NCBI GenBank assembly: GCA_963798745.1
Contig: CAWCUF010000001.1
Coordinates: 496,001-560,000 of the forward strand
Length of the DNA stretch: 64,000 nucleotides
Origin: Prado023 sp963798745
Lineage (GTDB): Bacteria; Actinomycetota; Actinomycetes; S36-B12; CAIYMF01
Direction: 5' to 3'
Below are positions 58,132 to 64,000 of the stretch, one piece after another. The translations under genes were made by a program, and so were the position numbers. The notes below the pieces were generated by a model. The model did no database searches and was not told where the DNA came from. It worked only from the letters and a program-made list of their open reading frames with translations. Position 1 is the first letter of the stretch; each line of letters opens with the position of its first letter.

Positions 58132-59247
58132 GTGGGGTACCCGCACCAGCGGCCCCGACGCCTGCGCCGCACGCCCGCGCTGCGCCGTTGGACCGCACAG
58201 ACCCGGCTGGACCCCGCGCAGCTCGTGCTGCCGCTGTTCGTGCGCGAGGGGATCAGCGAGCCGATGCCCATCTCGTCGATGCCCGGCGTGGTCAACCACA
58301 CCCGCAACACCCTGCGCGCCGCGGCGCTCGAAGCCGCCGAGGCGGGGCTGGGCGCAGTGATGCTGTTCGGCGTGCCCGCCGTGCGCGACGCACTCGGCTC
58401 GGGCGCGACCGACCCGGCGGGCATCCTCAACGTGGCGGTGGCCGACGTCGTGGCCGAGGTGGGCAGCGACCTGGTCGTGATGGCCGACCTGTGCCTGGAT
58501 GAGTTCACCGAGCACGGCCACTGCGGGGTGCTCGACCAGCACGGCACGGTGGACAACGACGCGACCCTGGAGCGCTACGCGGACATGGGCGTGGCCCTGG
58601 CACAGGCCGGTGCCCACGTGGTCGGCACCTCCGGGATGATGGATGGCCAGGTGGGGGCGGTCCGGGCAGCCCTCGACGCGGCCCGGCACGTGGACACCGT
58701 CGTGCTGGCCTACGCCGCCAAGTACGCCTCCGCGCTGTACGGGCCGTTCCGTGAGGCCGTGGACTCCGCGCTGGACGGGGACCGGCGCACCTACCAGCAG
58801 GACCCCGCCAACCGGCGTGAGTCGCTGCGCGAGGTCGCCCTCGACCTCGCCGAGGCCGCGGACATCGTGATGATCAAGCCGGCCGGCACCAGCCTGGACG
58901 TGATCGCCGACGTGGCCGCGTCCGTGGACGTGCCGGTGGCCGCCTACCAGGTGTCCGGCGAGTTCTCGATGCTCGAGGCGGCCGCCGCGCGCGGCTGGAT
59001 CGACCGCGAGCGTGCGATCCTCGAGACCCTGACCGTGATCCGCCGGGCCGGCGCGGACCTCGTGCTGACCTACTGGGCCGCGGAGGTCGCCGACTGGCTC
59101 GCGTCGGGCCGCGCCGATGTGCTGCGCGGTCACCGAGCAGCCGATGGTCGGATCCGGACACACAGTGCTCCGATTCGGACACAGGTGTCCGCCACGGGCC
59201 GGACACTGTCCGGATCCGACAATTCCGCGCCGGGAGGTGGTTCGTGA
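58132..59247 (+). CDS. hemB: Delta-aminolevulinic acid dehydratase (porphobilinogen synthase)
   Basis: The 371-residue enzyme condenses two aminolevulinates to porphobilinogen. Schiff-base lysines are in VLAYAAKYASA and IVMIKPAG, and the metal-site loop is DLCLDEFTEHGHCGV, with two of the three usual zinc Cys and an Asp in place of the third. The core ends near EVADWLASG (residue about 328). The last 35 residues are an unusual extension, coded by a palindromic element at 59147-59220. GTG 58132 starts two bases after the hemD stop, and its own stop overlaps the hemL start. Confidence 0.93.
   Translation: MGYPHQRPRRLRRTPALRRWTAQTRLDPAQLVLPLFVREGISEPMPISSMPGVVNHTRNTLRAAALEAAEAGLGAVMLFGVPAVRDALGSGATDPAGILNVAVADVVAEVGSDLVVMADLCLDEFTEHGHCGVLDQHGTVDNDATLERYADMGVALAQAGAHVVGTSGMMDGQVGAVRAALDAARHVDTVVLAYAAKYASALYGPFREAVDSALDGDRRTYQQDPANRRESLREVALDLAEAADIVMIKPAGTSLDVIADVAASVDVPVAAYQVSGEFSMLEAAAARGWIDRERAILETLTVIRRAGADLVLTYWAAEVADWLASGRADVLRGHRAADGRIRTHSAPIRTQVSATGRTLSGSDNSAPGGGS
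59147..59220. repeat. 74-bp nested palindrome forming the hemB 3' extension
   Basis: The outer arms GTCGGATCCGGACA (59147-59160) and TGTCCGGATCCGAC (59207-59220) are exact complements. Between them is a second perfect dyad, CGGACAC-AG-GTGTCCG (59176-59191). The hexamer CGGACA or its complement occurs five times. The element falls after the conserved HemB core and before hemL, so it seems to have been added to the gene end. Its layout resembles the palindrome at 37123-37190, with a different sequence. Confidence 0.88.
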
Positions 59248-60587
59248 TGGACCAGAGCGCCCGCCCCCGGCACGGCTCCAGCGCGCCTGCGAGCCAGGCC
59301 TGGTTCAACCGCGCCCTGGAGGTGGCTCCGGGTGGCGTGAACTCGCCGGTGCGCGCGTTCCGGGCGGTCGGGGGCACGCCGCGGTTCATGGCTTCGGGCT
59401 CCGGGCCCTACCTGACCGACGTCGACGGCACCACCTACGTCGACCTGGTCTGCTCCTGGGGGCCGATGATCCTGGGTCACGCGCACCCGGCGGTCGTCTC
59501 CGCGGTCGCGCAGGCGATCACCCGCGGGTTCTCGTTCGGCACCCCCGGTCCGGCCGAGGTGGAGCTCGCCGAGGAGATCGTGCGCCGGGTCGCCCCGGTG
59601 GAGCTCGTCCGGCTGGTGTCCTCGGGCACCGAGGCGACCATGTCCGCGATCCGACTGGCCCGTGGGTTCACCGGTCGCACGCTGGTCGTGAAGTTCGCCG
59701 GCTGCTACCACGGGCACGTCGACTCGCTGCTGGTCGCCGCCGGCTCGGGGGTCGCCACCTTCGGGCTGCCGGACTCCCCCGGGGTGACGGCCGCGCAGGC
59801 TGCCGAGACGATCGTGCTGCACTACAACGACCTGGCCGCCCTCGAGGCGCTGTTCGCCGAGCGCGGCGATCAGGTGGCGGCCGTGATCACCGAGGCGGCT
59901 GCGGCCAACATGGGCGTGGTGCCGCCGGATCCGGGTTTCAACGCGGCGATCGCGCGACTGTGCCGCGAGCACGGGGCGCTGTTCGTCTACGACGAGGTGA
60001 TGACTGGGTTCCGCGTCAGCGCGGCCGGCCACTGGGGGCGCACGGGTGCGCACGAGGGCTGGGCCCCGGACCTGTTCACGTTCGGCAAGGTGATGGGCGG
60101 CGGGCTGCCGGCGGCTGCCTTCGGCGGGCGCGCCGACGTGATGGGCATGCTGGCCCCGGCTGGTCCGGTCTACCAGGCCGGAACATTGGCCGGGAACCCG
60201 ATCGCCACCACCGCAGGTGTGGCCACGTTGCGGGCCTGCGACGACGCCGTCTACGCGCACCTGGACAGTGCCGCGCGCCGACTGGGCTCCGAGATCTCGG
60301 CCGCGCTGGCCGCCGAGGGGGTCGCGCACCGGGTGCAGGCCGCCGGCAGCCTGTTCAGCGTCTTCTTCACCGAGGGACCCGTGCGCTCGTGGGCTGATGC
60401 CGCCGCACAGGAGGCGTGGCGGTACAAGCCCTTCTTCCACGCGATGCTCGACGCGGGGGTGTATCTGCCGCCGTCGGCGTTCGAGGCGTGGTTCGTCAGC
60501 GCCGCCCACGACGACGCCGCGCTGGACCGGGTGGTCGGCGCCCTCCCGGGCGCTGCGCGTGCTGCTGCGGCGGCGGTCCGGCCATGA
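59247..60587 (+). CDS. hemL: Glutamate-1-semialdehyde 2,1-aminomutase
   Basis: The 446-residue PLP enzyme turns glutamate-1-semialdehyde into 5-aminolevulinate. It contains APGGVNSPVRAFRAVGG, SSGTEATMSAIRLARGFTGR, the cofactor Asp in FVYDEVMTGFR and the Schiff-base lysine in FTFGKVMGGGLPAAAFGG. ATG 59247 overlaps the hemB stop and follows GGGAGG; a GTG one codon earlier is possible. It completes the C5 route in the same operon as hemA. Confidence 0.95.
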   Translation: MDQSARPRHGSSAPASQAWFNRALEVAPGGVNSPVRAFRAVGGTPRFMASGSGPYLTDVDGTTYVDLVCSWGPMILGHAHPAVVSAVAQAITRGFSFGTPGPAEVELAEEIVRRVAPVELVRLVSSGTEATMSAIRLARGFTGRTLVVKFAGCYHGHVDSLLVAAGSGVATFGLPDSPGVTAAQAAETIVLHYNDLAALEALFAERGDQVAAVITEAAAANMGVVPPDPGFNAAIARLCREHGALFVYDEVMTGFRVSAAGHWGRTGAHEGWAPDLFTFGKVMGGGLPAAAFGGRADVMGMLAPAGPVYQAGTLAGNPIATTAGVATLRACDDAVYAHLDSAARRLGSEISAALAAEGVAHRVQAAGSLFSVFFTEGPVRSWADAAAQEAWRYKPFFHAMLDAGVYLPPSAFEAWFVSAAHDDAALDRVVGALPGAARAAAAAVRP

Positions 60588-60672
60588 TCGGATTGCCCTC
60601 GATCGACAATGGGGTCCAGCGCACCGCCGCCGCGGACGCGCCGATCCGCAGATTCGCAACCAGGGAGCAACC

Positions 60673-61314
60673 ATGACCGAGCGCACCACCGTCCACCTGC
60701 TGCGCCACGGCGAGGTCCACAACCCGCAGGGGCTCCTGTACGGTCGGCTGCCGGACTACCACCTGTCCGACCTGGGACGACAGATGGCCGAACGGGCGGC
60801 CGAGGCGCTGGCTGGTCGGGACCTCACTGTGGTGACCGCCTCGCCGCTGGAGCGCGCTCAGGAGACTGCCGAGCCGACCGCGGCGGCCTTCGATCTGCCG
60901 ATCGGCACCGATCCGGATCTCATCGAGGCCGGCAACGTATTCGAGGGCACCCGCGTCGGGGTCGGCGACGGGATCCTGCGTCAGCCCGGCTCCTGGCGGC
61001 ACCTGTGGAACCCGAGGCGCCCGTCCTGGGGTGAGCCCTACGCCGAGATCGCCGCCCGGATGCGCCGGGCGATCCGGCGGGCCCGCGACGAGGCCCGAGG
61101 CCACGACGCGCTGCTGGTCAGCCACCAGTTGCCGATCTGGGTCACCCGCCTGGACGCCGAGGCCCGCAGCTTCGTCCACGATCCGCGCAAGCGCCAGTGC
61201 AACCTCGCGTCGCTGACCTCCTTCACCTTCGACGGCGACCGGTTCATCGCGGTGTCCTACACCGAGCCGGCGGCCGACCTGGCCGCACTGGCCTCCAAGG
61301 CCAGGGGGGCCTGA
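60673..61314 (+). CDS. Histidine phosphatase (phosphoglycerate-mutase-like)
   Basis: The 213-residue protein has the RHG motif LLRHGEVHNPQGLLYGRL, the Arg in ASPLERAQETAEP and the second His in LLVSHQLPIW, so the phosphohistidine site is complete. These genes commonly sit between hemL and the cytochrome maturation genes in actinobacteria. The substrate is unknown; glycolytic mutase activity is unlikely because the family is mainly phosphatases. GGGAGC precedes the ATG at 60673, and its stop overlaps the next ATG (TGATG). Confidence 0.9.
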   Translation: MTERTTVHLLRHGEVHNPQGLLYGRLPDYHLSDLGRQMAERAAEALAGRDLTVVTASPLERAQETAEPTAAAFDLPIGTDPDLIEAGNVFEGTRVGVGDGILRQPGSWRHLWNPRRPSWGEPYAEIAARMRRAIRRARDEARGHDALLVSHQLPIWVTRLDAEARSFVHDPRKRQCNLASLTSFTFDGDRFIAVSYTEPAADLAALASKARGA

Positions 61315-61913
61315 TGCCCGGTCGCACCCCGCTGCTGCGCGCGGCCGCCCTCGCGGCGACCGGCGTGCTGCTGGCTGGGTGCGGCACCGACCAGGTGGGC
61401 GGGGGTCAGCCTGTCGGCGATGTCGCCGAGCAGGGGTACGTCTCCGGGGACGGCACCACCACCATCCTGGCGCAGGCCGATCGGGTGCCTGCCCCGGAGC
61501 TGACCGGCACCACGCTGGAGGGGCGACCGTTCGCGTTGGGCGACCACCTGGGCGAGGTGGTGGTGCTCAACGTGTGGGCGTCCTGGTGTGCCCCGTGCCG
61601 GGCCGAGGCCGCGGACCTGGAGGCCGTCTGGGCGCAGTACGAGGACCAGGGCGTGCAGTTCGTCGGCCTGAACACCCGCGACTCCGAGGCGGCTGCCGAG
61701 GCGTTCGTCGATCGGTTCTCGATCACCTACCCGAACGTCGTGGACGCCGACGGCGCGCTGCAGCTGCGGTTCCACGAGACGCTGCCGCCGCAGGCGATCC
61801 CCTCGACCCTGGTCGTGGACCAGTCGGGCCGGGTCGCCGGTCGAGCGATCGGCGAGGTGGATCGCTCCCGGCTGCTGGGGATGATCGAGCCGATCCTGGC
61901 CGAGGGTTCCTGA
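61314..61913 (+). CDS. resA: TlpA/ResA-like thiol-disulfide lipoprotein
   Basis: The 199-residue protein has a lipoprotein signal with lipobox LLAGC (Cys about 23) and a thioredoxin fold (about 60-195) with the active site WASWCAPCRAEA and the cis-Pro in QAIPSTLVVD. ResA keeps apocytochrome c haem-binding cysteines reduced outside the membrane, using electrons from CcdA. It is next to ccdA and resB in one overlapping set (TGATG at both ends). Confidence 0.92.
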   Translation: MPGRTPLLRAAALAATGVLLAGCGTDQVGGGQPVGDVAEQGYVSGDGTTTILAQADRVPAPELTGTTLEGRPFALGDHLGEVVVLNVWASWCAPCRAEAADLEAVWAQYEDQGVQFVGLNTRDSEAAAEAFVDRFSITYPNVVDADGALQLRFHETLPPQAIPSTLVVDQSGRVAGRAIGEVDRSRLLGMIEPILAEGS

Positions 61914-62854
61914 TGCCCGGCGCGGTGCTGGCTCCGACGGTGCTGGCTCCCGCGGTGCTGGCTGGTGGCGTCCTGACGCTGGCGCCGGCCGGGGTCGGGG
62001 AGGTGGTGACCTCCGGGTCGCTGCTGCTGGCGATCCCGTTGGCGGTGCTGGCCGGGCTGGTCAGCTTCGCCAGTCCCTGCGTGCTGCCCCTGGTCCCGGC
62101 GTACCTGTCCTATGTCACGGGCCTGACGGGCGCTGAGCTGGCCGAGGCCACCGAGTCGCGCGGTGCGACCCGGGCCCGGGTCAGCAGCCCGTCGAGCGCG
62201 GGCGGCGAGCCGGCGTCGGTGCCTGGGCCGGCAGCAGCCGACCGCCCGGTGGCCGATGCGCGTTCCGGAGTGCACCCGCGGCACCGGGTCTGGCTGGGCA
62301 CCGTGGGCTTCGTGCTGGGCTTCAGCGCGGTGTTCGTGTCCTACGGCGCCCTGTTCGGCGGGCTGGGTGCCACCCTGCTGACCCACCAGGACACCATCAC
62401 CCGGGTGCTGGGCGTGATCGTGATCGTCCTTGGCCTGGGGTTCCTCGGGGTGATCCCGGCGCTGCAACGTGAGGCGCGCCTGCACCATCGGCCCGCCCGG
62501 GGCATCTGGGGCGCCCCCCTGCTCGGCGCCCTGTTCGGCCTGGGTTGGACGCCCTGCATCGGCCCGACCCTGGCCGCGGTGCAGAGCCTGGCCTTCACCG
62601 AGGGATCGGCGCTGCGCGGCGCGCTGCTGTCGGTGGCGTACTGCGTCGGCCTGGGCCTGCCGTTCCTGCTCGTGGGCCTGGCCATGGAGCGCGGCCTGAG
62701 CGCGCTTGCCTGGGCCAGGCGGCACACCCGGACGATCCAGGTGGTCGGTGGCGCGAGCCTGGTCGTGCTCGGTGTGCTCATGGTCACCGGGTTGTGGGGC
62801 GAGGCCACGATCGGGCTGCGGGGCTGGATCTCCGGGTTCGAGGTGCCGCTGTGA
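61913..62854 (+). CDS. ccdA: Cytochrome c biogenesis membrane protein CcdA
   Basis: The 313-residue protein has six core helices with the two redox Cys-Pro sites in VSFASPCVLPLVPAYLSY and GLGWTPCIGPTLAAVQ. CcdA passes electrons from cytoplasmic thioredoxin to ResA. Between helices 1 and 2 is an extra 60-residue Ala/Ser/Pro-rich loop (about residues 75-125), longer than in the usual 230-residue protein. Its N-terminus carries a 15-bp near-tandem repeat (61921-61962). It is coupled to resA and followed 10 bp later by resB. Confidence 0.93.
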   Translation: MPGAVLAPTVLAPAVLAGGVLTLAPAGVGEVVTSGSLLLAIPLAVLAGLVSFASPCVLPLVPAYLSYVTGLTGAELAEATESRGATRARVSSPSSAGGEPASVPGPAAADRPVADARSGVHPRHRVWLGTVGFVLGFSAVFVSYGALFGGLGATLLTHQDTITRVLGVIVIVLGLGFLGVIPALQREARLHHRPARGIWGAPLLGALFGLGWTPCIGPTLAAVQSLAFTEGSALRGALLSVAYCVGLGLPFLLVGLAMERGLSALAWARRHTRTIQVVGGASLVVLGVLMVTGLWGEATIGLRGWISGFEVPL

Positions 62855-62864
62855 AGGTGGACCA

Positions 62865-64000
62865 GTGAGCGCCGGGCCGAGTACCGAGCGGGAGCCCATG
62901 GATCCGGGGGCAGGCCTTCCCGAGGCCGGGGCGAGTCCCGACCAGAAGGCGCTGACCGCGGACTGGGGCGGCGCCCGGCGCGTGCGGGCGACCCCGGTCG
63001 GTCCCAGGCTCGGCCCGATCGGCTGGCTGCGCTGGGGATGGCGGCAACTGACCAGCATGCGCACCGCCCTGGTGCTGCTGTTCCTGCTCGCGCTGGCCGC
63101 GATCCCGGGCAGCGTGCTGCCCCAGCGCGGCACCAGCGACCTCGACGTCAACAACTGGGTCGAGGCGAACCCGGGCATCGCACCACTGCTGGACCGCCTC
63201 GGCATGTTCCAGGTGTTCACCTCGCCGTGGTTCTCGGCGATCTACATCCTGCTGTTCCTCTCGCTCATCGGCTGCGTGCTGCCGCGGATCGGGGCGCACT
63301 GGCGTTCGATGCGCGCACCCACCCCGCCGGCCCCGCGCCGCCTGGACCGCCTGGCCGGCGCACGAACCTGGACCACCGAGCATCCCGATCGCCTGGCGCT
63401 GGCCGCCGACACCCTGCGCGCCCAGCGCTGGCGGGTCACCCCCGGCCAGGGTGCGCACGCCGGGTCCCTGGCCGCCGAGAAGGGCTTCGCCCGCGAGACC
63501 GGCAACCTGGTGTTCCACATCGCCCTGGTGCTCCTGCTGATCGGGGTCGCCCTCGGATCGCTGTTCGGGTGGAAGGGCACGGTGATCGTGCGCGAGGGCA
63601 ACGGGTTCGCCAACACGTTGACCCAGTACGACTCGTTCAACCCCGGCCGGCTGGCCGGCTCGGAGAACCTGCCGCCGTTCTCCTTCACGATGAGCGGCTT
63701 CACCGCGTCGTTCGAGCGGGAGGGTTCCCAGCGTGGGGCGCCGCGCTCGTTCGCGGCGACGCTGCAGTACGCACCAGCCCCGGAAGCGCCCGTGGCCGAG
63801 AAGGTCGTCTCGGTGAACGCGCCGCTGACCCTGGACGGGGCGAAGGTGTTCCTGGTGGGACACGGGTACGCCCCGCGCCTGCGGCTGACCGACTCGAGCG
63901 GCACGGTCGTGTTCGACGACACGGTGGTGTTCCTGCCCCAGGACGGCAGCTTCACCTCCACCGGAGTGGTCAAGGCTCCCGACGGCAGCCCGCAGTTGGG
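62865..64000 (+). CDS. resB: Cytochrome c biogenesis protein ResB, N-terminal part (cut by window end)
   Basis: The first 378 codons are visible, starting at GTG 62865. After about 55 polar residues come helices around residues 65-90 (SMRTALVLLFLLALAAIPGSVLPQR is the conserved first ResB helix), 120-145 (SPWFSAIYILLFLSLIGCVLPR) and 215-235 (GNLVFHIALVLLLIGVALGS). A large extracellular domain then begins and runs past the window. ResB/Ccs1 carries haem and attaches it to apocytochrome c with ResC, whose gene should follow. Confidence 0.92.
   Translation, partial: MSAGPSTEREPMDPGAGLPEAGASPDQKALTADWGGARRVRATPVGPRLGPIGWLRWGWRQLTSMRTALVLLFLLALAAIPGSVLPQRGTSDLDVNNWVEANPGIAPLLDRLGMFQVFTSPWFSAIYILLFLSLIGCVLPRIGAHWRSMRAPTPPAPRRLDRLAGARTWTTEHPDRLALAADTLRAQRWRVTPGQGAHAGSLAAEKGFARETGNLVFHIALVLLLIGVALGSLFGWKGTVIVREGNGFANTLTQYDSFNPGRLAGSENLPPFSFTMSGFTASFEREGSQRGAPRSFAATLQYAPAPEAPVAEKVVSVNAPLTLDGAKVFLVGHGYAPRLRLTDSSGTVVFDDTVVFLPQDGSFTSTGVVKAPDGSPQL

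Noticed and set aside
61921..61962. 15-bp near-tandem repeats at the start of ccdA
   Set aside because: They encode an Ala/Val/Leu-rich signal-like stretch and can be explained by codon bias in a hydrophobic segment.
1..64000. tRNA, rRNA, CRISPR arrays, insertion sequences, phage attachment sites, replication origin
   Set aside because: Looked for on both strands and none seen; short RNA genes could still be missed by eye.

Overview
This window is high-GC DNA with dense, often overlapping genes (many ATGA/GTGA junctions) and frequent GTG/TTG starts. The gene families point to an actinobacterium: a DevR/DevS (DosR/DosS)-type pair, a MerR-TipAS regulator, a DUF222 fragment, MnhA fused to the MnhB domain, and a hemA-hemC-cobA/hemD-hemB-hemL-resABC string. 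I cannot place it below class level from sequence alone. No rRNA, tRNA or CRISPR array was seen. All coordinates and motif counts were made by hand.

Layout. 1-3652 (minus): start of an Mrp/Mnh Na+/H+ antiporter operon (mnhA-mnhC-mnhD, cut by the window edge). 3.8-8.3 kb: a DUF6326 membrane protein, a NarL-type two-component system, a glyoxalase-like gene remnant, a Fic protein without visible antitoxin, and a metallophosphoesterase. 8.4-12.8 kb (minus): a CUT1 sugar ABC operon with unusually built permeases and a perfect 20-bp stem-loop between the binding protein and the permeases. 13-18.2 kb: an AlaA-like aminotransferase, a decayed two-component system, a membrane protein/membrane-hydrolase pair, and a saccharopine dehydrogenase-like gene. 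18.4-23.8 kb: a squalene-cyclase-like protein, an arsenic locus (aquaporin, arsC, ArsR-ArsC fusion) with two leaderless-looking promoters of identical geometry, a DUF222 fragment, a TipA-like regulator with a textbook MerR promoter, and a truncated lamin-tail protein. 23.8-28.8 kb: trmL, an ABC exporter, a SpoIIE phosphatase and an aldo/keto reductase.

28.8-45.4 kb is a low-oxygen respiration block. cydAB (plus strand) is preceded by a perfect CRP/GlxR palindrome, an abutting CsoR/CstR-like palindrome and a DosR-box-like dyad. Convergent to it is cydD-cydC-devS, in which the haem-GAF sensor kinase overlaps cydC. Upstream on the same strand lies a complete group 3b-type NADP-linked [NiFe] hydrogenase operon (hyhB, a cNMP-domain protein, hyhG, hyhS, hyhL, maturation protease, hypC, an EamA transporter, DUF6390). 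A 68-bp nested palindrome separates this operon from cydD.

44.6-53.8 kb: a PAP2 phosphatase, an ABC-2 exporter, an alpha/beta hydrolase, a LolA-like protein, a ribbon-helix-helix regulator, a ribose/fructose-type ABC importer, and devR, the likely partner of DevS about 20 kb away. 54-64 kb (plus): one overlapping run for haem synthesis (hemA, hemC, cobA/hemD, hemB, hemL), a histidine phosphatase, and the system II cytochrome c maturation genes resA, ccdA and resB (cut by the window end). Haem supply, cytochrome maturation, cytochrome bd, hydrogenase and the DevRS pair together suggest a genome region devoted to redox and oxygen adaptation.
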